A stretch of DNA of 64,000 bases, taken from positions 27,952,969 to 28,016,968 of the forward strand of contig CM055102.1 of assembly GCA_029204225.1 (NCBI GenBank), read 5' to 3'. The stretch's first letter is position 1; the number at the start of each line of letters is the position of its first letter. Source of the DNA: Diphasiastrum complanatum. Taxonomy: Eukaryota; Streptophyta; Lycopodiopsida; Lycopodiales; Lycopodiaceae. Shown here piece after piece: positions 35,250 to 47,577 of this stretch. The position numbers and the translations under genes were made by a program. The notes below the pieces were generated by a model that was not told the origin of the DNA, ran no database searches, and saw only the letters and a program-made list of their open reading frames with translations.

Positions 35250-37770
35250 CTGTCATGGAGAAGGAATAGTTCTTCAAATGGCAAAAACAAATGAAGGTAC
35301 ACAACAAAACTGTTGTACGAAAATCAAGGTTCGCAAAGGTGAACCAAAATGAGAAACTATTGTTTAGCATCATAGCTACATGAATGAAAAGCATCAAAGT
35401 AAGTCTGCTACTTCTAAAAGGAAAATCGAATATTACTTAATTCTACTAATAGAACAAGAAGAATCATCAATTCAAGATAGCTTAAGCCTTCGACATAGTC
35501 ATCATGCAAAGTGAGATTCAAGTATATACATTCTTAGTTCCTATGATTCTCCAAAATAATCAAAACAAGTCTTTGGAATTGGAACTTATTTTTACTCGAG
35601 ACCAAGAGATTAGAAGCCACCAATTCACTCTCCGAGACTCAAGACCCAAACATGGGTGCTTTGACAAATTGAACTCGCATATAAATGTTTATTTTGCCTT
35701 CATAAATAAGATGGTGGAGCTTGGTCTTTTGAAATGAAAAACATACAAGTCCAACCTAATGGATTCATATGTGATAAACTAAGATTTCAAGTTATCTCTA
35801 GAGGTAATAATTTGTACATCTATTGACAAAAATAAGAGGATAAATCTAAAGACCTTTCCACGGTTTCATATGGCTTATATTGATTTTAAAAGACCATGTG
35901 TTAATAAGTAGCTTGTCCTTCCAAAATTATGCTCCAGTCTTGGTCTAGATGACAAGTGGAAATGATGTTGCATGCTATACTATGAATCACTAAATCTAAA
36001 AGATCTTAGTAAGCCAAAATAGAACCATCTACTTTGTAATTTGCTTATTCTTTGAAATATGTCCACTTTGCAATAAAAGTTAGGTTTCCATTCTTAGACT
36101 TGAAATCATGGTGTCCAATTTAAAAAAAAAGTTCTTTAAGGACTTCTACATATGCACCAGAAATATCGTGTGGTACTTGATTTGTTGTCCTTCTTGCTAC
36201 TGATCGTCCAGATCTAAGATTCATCCGATGGTGGAGTCCAAAGTAGTTGGATCTCTTAACTGGCCAAAACAGCTTGATAAGAACCTTTCATCAATAGCAG
36301 TTTCCTTACGTCAAGAAGGACATAAATTGGTCATCATTCATTCTTTTTAAGATTGTGTGTAGGATCACCATAGCCTCAAGAAAGTAGCAAAAAACCATCA
36401 ACACCAATAGAAAGACCATAGGAACCTAATTGGCACACGCGCGCAGACACACACATACACAATGTACAAATCTTTATCAATGAGAGAGAAGACAGAAGCA
36501 AAACCTGTACCTTACCGCACGTGTGGAGGGAAAACACGTTTGGGCTAACACTGAAGAATCCAACTTAAGACTAAACTAGCTTGAGGATCTCGATTTATCC
36601 ATTCTTGGGAGCAAGAACCTTGATCATGGGATTACTTTCCACAAGTGCCACTTGGCATCCATGATTAATTACATATGTCACTCTAGAAGCACCTTAAGCT
36701 CCTCATAGAGGTCTAGCCCTTGAGCTCCTCTACTTGGTACCATCAAACTTAATCATTGTACTTGGGGGTCATTTTGTCAATAAAAAAATGACTTGGGGCC
36801 TTAACGAGACACATTGTAAAATTAACAACAACAAAGACCCCAAAATACGTAAACATTGTTATCTAACGATACAAGCTATTTAATTTGCAATTTTTGCATT
36901 AAAAATGACGTGTAATTTATGATCTCATGAGATCCCAAGTTTTCCCAACTCCCCGTTTCATTGTGGTGCATTAGAAGTACCATACTTTCTCTTATATTCC
37001 ATTTTCCTTACAAAAGTTCATGAAGTCATGTTATGTGTATCATCTCACTTATTATATCTTAAGATCTCTTTATTTTCTTTCATTTTTCCTTCCCCGCAAT
37101 GGTCTTAAATTGCTTATAGCATTTAAGAGCTTTTAAGTTATGTTCAAAAGCTGGCCCTTAGTCTTGGGTACGTGCCCATGCTAGCAAGGATGGAACCTTG
37201 TTCCATCTTAACTCACCTACCTCTAGTATTCAACTTTTAATGTCGAAGGTTCAAGGGTATAGCCTGGTGTGGGACACGGACTCAAAGATGGGGGAGGTCC
37301 CGAGCTGAATGATAGAGATGGCACATGAATACAAAGAAGCACAACAACTGCATAAGATTCAGATCTATCATGTGGGGTTTTTTTAGCTGGTGTCATAACC
37401 AGATTTGTTGCTTGTCTAGAAGTAAGAATGAATCAAATTCCATCAAGTACTTAACCAAACACACTGATGTTTCATTGTCCTACTTCGTGTACTATTCCAA
37501 ATGTATAGCATGAAAACAAGCAAAATTGAATTGAATGGAAAACAATATAGATGGCATTAAATTTCTTCATCCTATACTTTGCTTGCCTTCTAGAATCAAC
37601 ATTCTCATCAATGAGATAATCTAGTCGTTGGTTTTTAGGTGTAAAACATAAAAATTCAGGGGTATAGCCTTTAAGTCAAATCAGCAGATGCCAAGCAATA
37701 CAAGTATCAGGTACAAATAAAGATAACCAGGTTTCACATGTTGGCCATCGTCTTGAATGATACAACGTAC
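35250..37770. other. FAM91 intron of about 2.5 kb
   Basis: Intron between the first and second recognised exons. AT-rich, with no element recognised. It contains a short acacacgcgcgcagacacacac run near 36430-36460. Confidence 0.6.
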
Positions 37771-37888
37771 CGCCAATTTTTTTCGTAAATATTGAATGAG
37801 ATCTTCATAATACTCAGATTCTTTGAAAGTATTTCTTGAAAGACAATTACTCCACTTGCATTGCTTCTTAATACAAAATTCCTTGACC
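37771..37888 (-). CDS. FAM91: FAM91-family protein, first recognised exon
   Basis: 118 bp, entering in phase 2 (one base completes a codon) and leaving in phase 0. The acceptor is ...ctattgctcctcag and the donor gtacgt. It encodes VKEFCIKKQCKWSNCLSRNT followed by FKESEYYEDLIQYLRKKLA. The family motif is R-V-I-E-Y-C-I-K-K ... KESEYYEDMMRYLRK. In FAM91 proteins about 45 residues precede this point; no exon for them was found to the right inside the window. So either the first intron is more than 26 kb, or the start is lost or too divergent for me to see. Confidence 0.9.
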
Positions 37889-38799
37889 CTGAGGAGCAAT
37901 AGCCAATCAAGCTCTAAGACAATAACCGGATGATGCATATGCCAAAGTTCATAGTCCATAACCTAGCTGGTGTGCAATATGTTCTCAATTTCTTTGGAAA
38001 ATGCCTAAGATGTTGATTCAATTGAAGGTCAGCTAAAAAATGTACAAAAGGAAGGGAAAAAACACATACGATAAACCTTTAAAATATTGCATTTCATGTA
38101 TGTTGATGTAATCAATTGTTTGAAAAATTTCGTCATGCGAAAATCAGAGACCTTAGTTTTTTCTAAATGTTTATGTTTGAAGTTTCCATGTAAATGAGGA
38201 CGATACTAATAGAGGATCACTTGAAAGAACCTTAAAATACATGAGCATAGAGTAGTCAATGTATCATGATGGAAAACATTAGACAATGCATTGATTGCTA
38301 CTAATAAGGACTTTTACAGACACTATAAGAGGCTTTTCTTCATTTGGCCTCTTAGACATTGTTAATCACATGGTTGGACTTATGGTACTTAGTTTTATTT
38401 GCACAGTCGATAACCTTAGGCTAACTAGACAAGGGACCAAATAGTAAGTGCATAGCTTCTTAGGATTCGTACCATATCCTTGTCTTTCATATGGTTAGAC
38501 ACTTCTATTACACTTTATTGCTCTTCATTTGGTTTCTTAGAGGTTAAGATACTTGAATTTCTAGTTCCTCAAGTTAATGGAACTTCATCTTTTTTGTTTG
38601 TTTTGTAGTGGTAACTTTCAAAATCTTTTTCAATCATTGTTCTTCCGATTGTAGAGGCTTCTAAGGTAGTTCACAGCTCATCAATATGACATTTAGAGAT
38701 TAGGGAAATCAAAATTCATACTTTAGAAAACTAAAGGCGCACTTGATGAATAGCGATAGGAAGAAAGGGAAAGAGCTGGATTCTCTAAAAATGTATTAA
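37889..38799. other. FAM91 intron, no recognised feature
   Basis: AT-rich sequence between the first recognised exon and the gypsy remnant. No exon for the FAM91 N-terminus was found. Confidence 0.5.
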
Positions 38800-40890
38800 A
38801 TCAAGGGCGGCTCATAGTAGGCTCACATGAAAAATATCACAAGCACATGTCGTCAGAGGTAGCTAAAGATGATATGTAACTGGACTAATATGCAGAGAAT
38901 TTGAAAAGGCCCATAGTGGCGTGGAGCAAGCTTTTCAATAGAAGCCTAGCCTTAAAAGCTCAAGCATATTTGAACCATATAACCCTCCTGAAACATGGCA
39001 TGGCGACAATGCTAAAATTTATACTACTAATGTAACTATAGTTGCCTAGGAACAAGAACAAGGGAACATCTAGACCCCCAAGAATGGGAACATTCCCTGG
39101 GGAGGGACGATCAAGGGAACACCACATCATCATATATAATCATTTTCTAAAACACTATGTATTCTTTACAATAAAGTTCAAGCACTCAAATTGTAGAATA
39201 TGTAAACTGGGAGGGCAAAAATAGGCCATACACGCAAAAAATTGGGCCAAAAAAAAGGCCAAAAGGGACAAAAATTGGTCCCAAACTTAAATTGCAAGGG
39301 GAATGGCCGAGAACTGCTTGGGGAAGGCTTGGGAATGATTTCTCCTTGCTTTGGGAAATTTCCCCCACATTCACTCACGTTCCCGTGTTGGGGAGCAGGT
39401 GGAAACACGTTCCTTGGTAACTAGTTGTATCTTTAGTAAATGGAGACTAGCCCAAGCAATAAGATCACAAGCACCTGAAAGGAAAGAAGCAATTACCATT
39501 GGAGCATCATCAGGTGGAAGAGGGATGCTTGGAAGTAGATGAGAGTAACCGCATGCCAGGAGAAATGGAAAAATAACGGTACTGGAGCTCACAGAACTAT
39601 TATAATTATATTCAACAAGGCATAAGTGTAGATCTAAATCTCTACCAGTGGTAGTAGAAACAACATGACTCGGATAGTCCTCAAGGATATGATTAAGGAC
39701 CTCAGGCTAGCCATCAACAAAAGCATTAGAAGCCGAACCCACGAGGACCTGAATATCCGGAATACGCATCAGCTCCATCCAAAAAACAAACGTAGACTTA
39801 CTATCCTAATCAATGAGGATAGAATGAGGCAAACCATGCAGGTGAAAGATCTCTGAAATGAATATGCGGCCACACTAGGCTACAGTAATAGTACCTCTAA
39901 TCAAAATGAAGGGTGCCTATTTTGATAACCTATCCACAACCACCAAACAAGAGTCGTGACCATGTTGTGTACGAGGTAGGCCAAGGATGAAGTCCATGGA
40001 AATATATTAGTAGGTCAGCTTTCAGTGACAGCAAACAAAAATAGTCAAGGACACGGGCTAAAGTCTTCTAAAAACCAAAGGGGCCACCAATAGGAGAAGA
40101 ATGAGCATTGAAGAGCTTCGCACAGAGGTCAAGAAAACTAGGAATGCACAATGCACCATAATGATAAAGACGATGATTATGAAGGGAACCGAAGAGCACA
40201 TTGACACCTTGTGGACTGCATGCTTCATAAGCCGCATATAATGGACCCACATACAAGCCAAATGGGTACGAAAAGCGATATTGTATTCATCAACGAGATG
40301 CATACGGATTTGACGGTAGCCACGACGAAGATCAATTTTAGAAAAGAGCACAAGGAGGACAAGGGCACCGAAAGGAATATGACTGGGGATAATAAGACTC
40401 TGTTATGAACGGGCATGGACTTGACACGATAAGGAGCGCAGGAGCAAGGAGAAGAACTAAGAAGCAAGTCAATGTGGTGAGTCATGACTTGTATTGGTGG
40501 TAAGGAAGTTGGTTCATCAAAAAAAGACACAAACTCATGTAAAAGGTCAAAAATCACGTTAAGGAACTGATGCAGCTACTAAAACTATCAGGCTCGAGTT
40601 CTTGAAATCAAAAAACAGTCACATACGGCAGGCTACAAATGAACGGCTTATCAAAAATACGTTGGTAATCATGTGAAAAGAATCAATGTCGATCAAAGTA
40701 TGTGGGTTGTCATCATCAGTTGTCTACTGCTAAAGATCCAAAGCCATGGTGGACAAAGAAGAAAACCAATATGCACCAAGGATAATGTCATTACTCAATG
40801 GGTATGAAGTAACCACATGCATGCCACTTGTCGTAATTAGGGATATGTGCTTGGCATGGAGGCTCCCACCTTGAAGGTATACAAGGGAAG
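38800..40890 (-). mobile_element. Degenerate gypsy remnant F, related to elements C and D
   Basis: Base-level similarity to the minus strand of element C can be followed from about 38810 (region after integrase) through integrase (39640-40010) to reverse transcriptase (FSKIDLRRGYRQIRMH near 40330) and the protease or linker region (near 40740-40800, accaaggataatgtcat). About 1.2 kb (RT end plus RNase H) is missing at about 40215. The remnant is interrupted by a MITE-like element at 39039-39423 and by E plus D at about 40890-48222. It resumes at 48223 with the zinc-knuckle region. It is much older than C and D. Confidence 0.75.
39039..39423. mobile_element. MITE-like insertion in gypsy remnant F
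   Basis: About 385 bp interrupts the alignment of F to element C. The ends are imperfect inverted repeats: TAGTTGCCTAGGAAC on the left, and on the right the reverse complement TAGTTACCAAGGAAC. A TA could be the target duplication. No protein is encoded. Family unknown. Confidence 0.5.
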
Positions 40891-41373
40891 GAGATCTCAG
40901 TTACCATTCATTCTATCTACCTAGGAGTTGGTAGATGGTAGTGCGCATGTACATAGCTAGGATGGTGCTGGCTAGGGGAAGGAGAAGACCAAAGGTGCTG
41001 GCAGCAGTATGGGACATCATTAGGGCTGGAAGCTAGATCTCACTTGTTTTATTGGGCTCACGGCACGGAGGGTGGATCTGGATTGGATCCTACGTTGAGG
41101 TGGATCATGAGCATTCAGTTTTTTGTGCTGACCGGCACTTGGCGTTTTCTATTAGTGTGGTCGTAACAGTTGGTATTAGAGCCACCGAAAACCATAACAA
41201 GTCTGATTGATCCATCTCGGTCAACTGTAGGTTAAATTTCATTGCTTTTGAAATTTTTTTAAAAAGTGAATCATCGAAACCCCAAAATTAGGGTTACGGA
41301 AGTTTTTTAAGTTTTTTCTTTTTTTCGAAGAACTAAAAAAAAAAAATTGTAGGCTGCAGGTCCTAGCAGCCCT
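40891..41373 (+). mobile_element. Left part of small LTR element E (LTR and leader)
   Basis: The sequence ctgaccggcacttggcgttttctattagtgtggtcgtaaca, ending at 41168, is followed by gt and TGGTATTAGAGCC (41171-41183), an initiator-Met primer-binding site. The same LTR end occurs at about 48180-48221. So E has two LTR ends, and element D has inserted into its interior. The left boundary of the LTR is uncertain. E encodes nothing visible and may be a TRIM-like or deleted element. Confidence 0.4.
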
Positions 41374-41825
41374 AGTTATGGACTCGGCTCATTACATTCG
41401 CCATGTCCATTTACATTTAATTTCCTTTATGCATAGGCAGGCTTTGGGCCTTTTTTTATTCATTATTTGACATTTAGACTATATGGTTGGCCTTAAGCCC
41501 TATTATTGACGTTTAGACCATATTATTGGCCTTGAGCCCTATGATTCACTATATTGGTTATTTGGTCATATTACTGAGAGTGGGGGGCCTTCTTGGAGGG
41601 CGAACTATTTTCCCTCTCAGTTTGGCCCTAGCCACTGGAAGCTTCCTTTTAGGGCTTCCTCTTGGCTATAAGTAGGGATTCTGTGTCATTTGTTACTTGG
41701 CTTATGATATGATCTCCTTCTTTAGTCTCTTTGAGCTTTCTCTCTCCTGCTTTCTAGGGTTAAGTCTTGCTTATGTGATGCTTTCATAGACTAAATCTAG
41801 ATCAGCCGTGGCTACGTTCATAACT
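41374..41825 (+). repeat. 5' LTR of element D
   Basis: 452 bp, AGTTATG...CATAACT. Its termini are seven-base inverted repeats. It contains a long stretch of repeated ttattggcctt/gggccctatta-type text near 41450-41560 and a possible TATA-like gctataagta near 41665. Confidence 0.93.
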
Positions 41826-41837
41826 TGGTATCAGAGC
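41826..41837 (+). promoter_or_regulatory. Primer-binding site of element D
   Basis: TGGTATCAGAGC, initiator-Met type, with no spacer after the LTR. Confidence 0.9.
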
Positions 41838-42843
41838 ACTTTCCTGAGCATCTCCATTCAGCAGATTTTTCTCTCACAGGAGGGCGCCCATCTTTAGCTT
41901 GGATCTTCACCATTTTTCAGCCGGATCTTCAGCATTTCTCCACACTTGTCTTGCAGATTTTCACGACGGATCGGAGGAGGACAGGCGCCCACTTGCTGCC
42001 CATTTCTAGCGCCCTCTTGCTGGCTGCCTACTGCTGCATTTTCAGCCTTTTTCCTCCCCTATTTTGGGCACCCTACTGCCTCCTATTTGCTGCCCTATTG
42101 GGCGCCCTCATGCTTGCTGACCAGCGCCCTACTGCTCCTTCCTTTGCTGAAAATTTCCGCTTTTTGCTGCCCCTATTCGCCACCTTCCATCAGCCACTCC
42201 TAGCGCCCTACCAACCCATCTTTTTTATCCAATTTTTTTTTGCCGTTTACTACCTCTCTTGGACGCCCACACTCCACCATAGCTGGCGCCCTACATCCGC
42301 CTCAATTTCAGCTCACCTTCCTACACTGTTGTCTGTGTTCGCAACCCTACCCCGGACAATACAAACACGCCTAGATGCTTAGAAAGCCACTCCCACCCAA
42401 CTTCATCACGCATCGGGATTGCTCCCCGTCTTTATCGCAAACTTTTTTTTACCCTTGAAGGGCGATCTCTGATTTTTCAGCCTTGTTTCCTCGCTTCCCA
42501 TACCTCCTTTTTGTTATCACTTCCTTTCCTTGGCTGCTCCCTTTCCAGCCCCATAGTCCATTATTGTTTCCCATACTTTTACCCACCATTTACTCCACGT
42601 TGTCGGGCCCTTAGCATCTTTTTTGGAGGCTGCTCGGTACCTCGACATATCGCCGCTATTTTTCAGCTCACTTCCGGTTGCGGTTACGAGGTATTTCTTA
42701 CTTAGTTGTCCTTTCCGTTCATCTTACATCGCGAGTTCTATTGTGTCTTTTCATTGGCGTGCCTGTTGTGACGACTTATGTCCTCTCCTTCAGTTCGTCC
42801 AATTGTTTAGCACATTTCTTTTCTCGCTTACTTTTTCTTCCAC
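41838..42843 (+). other. Leader of element D, with an open frame of 185 codons
   Basis: About 1 kb before gag. An open frame runs from 41825 to 42382 (hydrophobic, F/L/P/S-rich) and is also open in copy C (62466-63023) with only a handful of residue changes. Motifs of the type gGCGCCc recur about seven times (for example near 41883, 41979, 42010, 42090, 42121, 42205 and 42284). Whether the frame is translated is unknown; pyrimidine-rich sequence has few stops by chance. Confidence 0.5.
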
Positions 42844-45800
42844 ATGGCTAGCTCACCCACTACACCTGCGAGTCATTCCGGACCTTTAGATGAACAGTTT
42901 GCTGATGTGCGTGACTCTCTTACTCTCCTCAGTAGTTGTTTCGACCAAATGATGACCGGTTTTACCACTCTACAGACCGGCTTTACCGCTATGCAGTCAC
43001 AGATTGATTCCTTACAGCCACATGGACCTGGCAAAGCCCCTGTTCATTCATCATTTGGGTCTCCATTTGGACTTCCATCCTCGTCTACTTCCTTTGGCGG
43101 TGGGCCTCATTTTCCACCTAACCCACCGCCCGGTTTTCCACCTCCTACAGCTCCTGAGTCACATCTTCCACGACATCTAGCTCCTGAGACACATTTTGCT
43201 CGAGATTTTCGTGATCGGGTACAGCTTGCCACCTATTCTGGTTCCTCTGACGAGAACTTGTTAGAGAATTGGTTTGCAAAGCTTGATACTTATTTTCAGA
43301 TTTACCCTAAGACTGATCCTCAGAAGATCCAGTTAGCTGCCTTACATTTAGATGGACGTGCTGCCACTTGGTGGCGGGTCTACCGACTTGACCCTGATCG
43401 GGACGGTCTCCAGTTATGGCCTACCTTTCGTCGTGATCTTCGTCATGCTATGATTGACCCTCGGTGGCTGAGCCGCCAACGTGATATATTCCGTAGTCTT
43501 ACTCAGACTGGTGATCTTTCTTCCTATACATATCAGTTTATGGACCTTTCCTACCTCTTTACAGATCTTCAGCCCACCGAGCTTATTTCTCGCTACATTG
43601 CTGGACTTCGTGGTGCTCTACGATACGATGTCTCTTCTTTCCGTCCACCCACACTTGTTGAGGCCATGTCCCTTGCTAGTACTTTACAGCATAAGTACCC
43701 TGATCCTGCTCCCTTTCGCTTTTCCCGACCCCGTCCATCTCTTTCACCTCTACCATCTCCGGCCCCATCTGCCCCATCCACTGTCGTCCCGACCTCTTCT
43801 CTTACTTCTCCCACTCCTCGCCCTCCGCCTCCTCGTCCTGCTTTTGTCCGACGTTACACGTCTGCAGAGTTCGCTGACATTCAGCATAAGCGTCTTTGCT
43901 TTCGTTGTAAGAGTCCTGACCACATTGCTCGTGATTGCCGCCAGCCCCTGCCTACTTCTACTGCTATTTTCTACCATGAGGGCACTACCCCAGATGAGTC
44001 CGATATCTACATTCATATATCTGATGAGCCTGATCTATTTCCTGAGCCTTCTACTGATTTACTTCCTGCTACTTGCCATGCTCAACTTGCTTATGCTACC
44101 TGGACAGGGTGCCCCGATCCTCGCTCCATTCGGCTACGTGTGCGCATTACTGGTCGTGAGTATATTGCTTTAGTTGATACCGGCAGCACTCATTCCTTTA
44201 TCAGCAGTTATGTTCTCAGCCGGATACGCGCTTCACCTATTCCTGCTCCACAGCCTCTCACAGTCGAGGTTGCCAGTTCTCACTCATTTCCTAGTTCTCA
44301 GATGTTTCAGGGATTATCCTACCGCATTGGTGATTTTTTTGGACAGGCAGATCTTTATATCATTCCTCTGGAGCGCTATGACCTTATCCTTGGTGCTGAT
44401 TGGTTTGCTTCATTGGGAGTGGTTACTTTGGACCTGGCTCAGCAGACATTGACATTTGTTCATGATGCAGTGACCCACTCACTTGCTGGTATTGATTCTC
44501 AGGTAGATTTCCAGCTAATCAGCGGGAAGCAGTTTATCCGCAGCCTACCTAAGGCTCATTGTGCAGCTTTATTATGTGTTCAGCGTGCTGCAGCAGATTC
44601 TCCAGTGACTACCTCTCCTCCAGCAGCTGTTCCTCAGGTGATCTCTGACTTATTACATCAGTATGCATTTGTCTTTTCAGAACCTACGACGCTACCACCA
44701 TTGCGTGATGTGAACCACCATATTGATTTGCGTCCTAGTTCTGCTCCTCCCTCCCGGCCTCCTTACCGTATGTCTAAGTCTGAGCGTGATGAGGTTGAGC
44801 TTCAGATTACTGCTTTTCTAGATCAGGGCCTTATTGTTCCTAGTCACAGCCCTTTTGGTGCCCCTGTTCTCCTTGTCAGTAAGAAAGATGGTTCCAAACG
44901 CCTCTGCATTGATTATCGTGCCCTCAATAAGTTGACCATCCGTAACCAGTATCCTATTCCTCATATGGATGATCTCTTTGACCAGTTAGGCACCTCTCAT
45001 CTTTCTCTAAGATAGACTTATGTTCCGGCTATCACCACATTAGGATGCATCCTTCGGACGAACACAAGACTGCGTTTCGTACCCATCTTGGTTTGTATGA
45101 GTTTCGTGTTCTTCCTTTTGGTGTTACTAATGGTCCACCTACGTTCCAGAATGTGATGAATAACATCATGCGTCCTCTCCTTGGTCGTTGTGTTTTAGTT
45201 TATTTTGATGATATTCTTGTTTTTAGTAAGACTCTTGATGAGCATGTGTTACATCTTTCATCTGTTTTTCGATTGCTTGTTCATCACCAGTTGTTTGCTA
45301 AACTTTCTAAGTGTTCCTTTGCTGTTGTTGAGATTGAGTTTTTAGGATTTCTCATTTGTGATGGTCGTATTCGTTTGGACCCTCATAAGGTTCGGGCAAT
45401 CGCTGATTGGCCTGTTCCCACAGATGTCCACCATGTTCGTATGTTTCTTGGTCTCGCTACTCACCTTCATCGTCCTATTCCTCACTTTGCCACTGTGGCT
45501 GCCCCTCTTCATGCCCTTTTGAAGAAGTCTAGTGCATTTGTTTGGACTTCTGATTGTCAGTTCGCCTTTGACTCTCTTCGTCGTGCTGTTGTGGAGGCCT
45601 CTGTCCTGTGTTTACCACAGTTTGATCAGAAATTTATTGTTGAGACCGATGCTAGTAATGTTGGTTTGGGTGCCTTGCTTCGTCAGTCTCAGTGTATTAT
45701 TGCTTATGAGTCGCGTCGTTTACGCTCTTATGAGCAACGTTATTCTGTCCATGAGAAAGAGCTTCTTGCCATTATCTATGCTCTTAAGAAGTGGCGCCAT

Positions 45801-47533
45801 TACCTGTACCGTGTTCCTTTTGATATCGTTACTGATCATCAGTCCTTACATTATCTCTTCTCCCAGCGTGATCTTAGTGATCGTCAGTTTCGTTGGTTGC
45901 AGTTTTTACAATCTTTTGATTTTTCTATTTTGTATCGTCCTGGTCGTGCTAACACTGCTGCTGACGCATTGTCTAGACTTCCTGCTTTATTGAATACCCT
46001 TGTTGCCACGATCCCTTCCTGGTTTGATGATCTTCCATCTGCTTATCTTACATGTTCTGATTTTCGTGATGTTTATAGTTCTGCTCCACCTATGTCGTCT
46101 TCACCTCATCAGGCTTATTCCATTGTTGACCACCGTCTTTATCATTATGGTTCTCTTTGTATTCCTAGTTCTTTGGGTATCCGTTCTCAGTTGTTGTCGG
46201 ATGCTCATTCGTCCCCAGTTGGGGGTCATTTTGGTTTTCAGAAGTCTTATGCTCGTCTTAAGGATCATTTCTATTGGCCATCCCTTTGGAAAGAGCTTGT
46301 TGTACTTATTCGTACCTGTCCTTTCTGCTTACATAATAAGTACTCCCGTGCTAAGTCCGCTGGTTTGCTCCAGAGTTGGCCTATTCCTCACCGCCAGTGG
46401 ATTGATCTATGGACTTCATCATTGGCCTTCCCCGCACCCGTTGTGGTCACGATTCATGTATGGTGGTAGTTGACAGGTTCTCGAAACAGGCACATTTCAT
46501 ACCCGTCCGCAGTACTATCACAGCAGAGCAGTGTGCACGCTTGTTCCTTTCAGAGATATTTCGCCTACATGGGTTTCTTCGTACTATCCTTTCTGATCGG
46601 GATAGTAAGTTTACATCATTGTTCTGGACAGAGCTTATGCGTATATTGGATGTACAGCTTTTTATGGGGTCTGCTTATCATTCTACTTCTGATGGGCAGT
46701 CTGAGGTCCTTAACAGGATCCTTGAGGATTATTTGCGCCATTTTGTTACTCCTTCAGGGAAGGATTGGGATCAGCACTTATGTTTGGCAGAGTATAGCTA
46801 TAACAACTCTGTTAGTACCAGCACCGGCGTTGCACCATTTTTATTATCTCATGGTTATGCACCTCTTTTACCTGGTATTCCTCTTCCTCCCGAGGATACA
46901 CCTGTGACACTGTCTTCATTTCTATCAGGTGCTCGCGAGCTTATTTTCCAGGCCAGTTCCCATTTGCAGCAGGTCCAGCGTTATCAGGCTTCAGTTGATC
47001 GTCATCGACGTCATGTTGGTGATATGGTATATCTACGCCTACGGTTTACACGTCATCATTTTATTCAGGGCCATGCTTCTACTGAGAAGCTTGCACCACG
47101 TTATTATGGGCCTTATTGTATATTGGAGGTTCTTAGTCCAGTTACATATCGTCTTCAGCTTCCTGCTTCCACACGTGCCTGTGATATATTCCATGTCAGT
47201 TTATTACGTGCTGCTATTGAGGATGATGCTCCTCGTGATGCTGAGTTTCCTACTGCACCGGATCTCTTTCCTTTATTACCTGCTGCTATCCTTCAGGTGC
47301 GTTTGCATCATAGTCGATGCCGCCGGCAGATTCAGTTCCTAGTCCAGTGGGATGGTCGTCCTATTGAGGAGGCCACATGGTAGCCTATTGATGTTTTTTA
47401 TCATACATCGTCACTTGTGGATCAGGCTCGTGCTCTTGCCGCACTTGTTGACTCCTCTACATCAGCTGTTGCTCCAGTTGTTACTACACCAGATGCTGTT
47501 CCAGTTGATCCTCCAGGGCTTGCTGTTACTTGA
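42844..47533 (+). pseudogene. Element D gag-pol polyprotein, disabled
   Basis: The ATG at 42844 ([13 protein letters not shown]) opens gag ([20 protein letters not shown]), a zinc knuckle ([14 protein letters not shown], near 43908), protease ([11 protein letters not shown], near 44175) and RT. A missing T near 45003 shifts frame. RT resumes with YFDDILVFSK near 45205, then RNase H (VETDASNVGLGALL), an integrase zinc finger (CPFCLHNK) and, after a 4-bp loss near 46408, the integrase core D (MDFIIGLP), D (LSDRDSKF), E (QSEVLNR). It ends in a chromodomain-like FLVQWDGRPIEEATW, cut by TAG at 47381-47383 where C has GAG. A 12-bp and a 3-bp in-frame loss occur near 46975-47015. Confidence 0.93.
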
Positions 47534-47568
47534 TCCAGTCCTTTATGGCAGTTGGGTCTTATTTTTGT

Positions 47569-47577
47569 GTCGGGGAG
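47569..47577 (+). promoter_or_regulatory. Polypurine tract of element D
   Basis: The short purine-rich run gtcggggag lies against the 3' LTR. It is shorter and weaker than that of A and B. The matching sequence in C is at 50846-50854 (minus). Confidence 0.6.

Noticed and set aside
40920..41000. Left end and 5-bp duplication of element E (aagac at 40985 and 48222)
   Set aside because: The five bases match, but the sequence after 40989 does not start with a recognisable LTR end, so the match may be chance.
43481..44452. Long hydrophobic plus-strand frames overlapping D's gag (and the same in C)
   Set aside because: Shadow frames of the T/C-rich gag-pol coding sequence; the known gag-protease frame explains the region.
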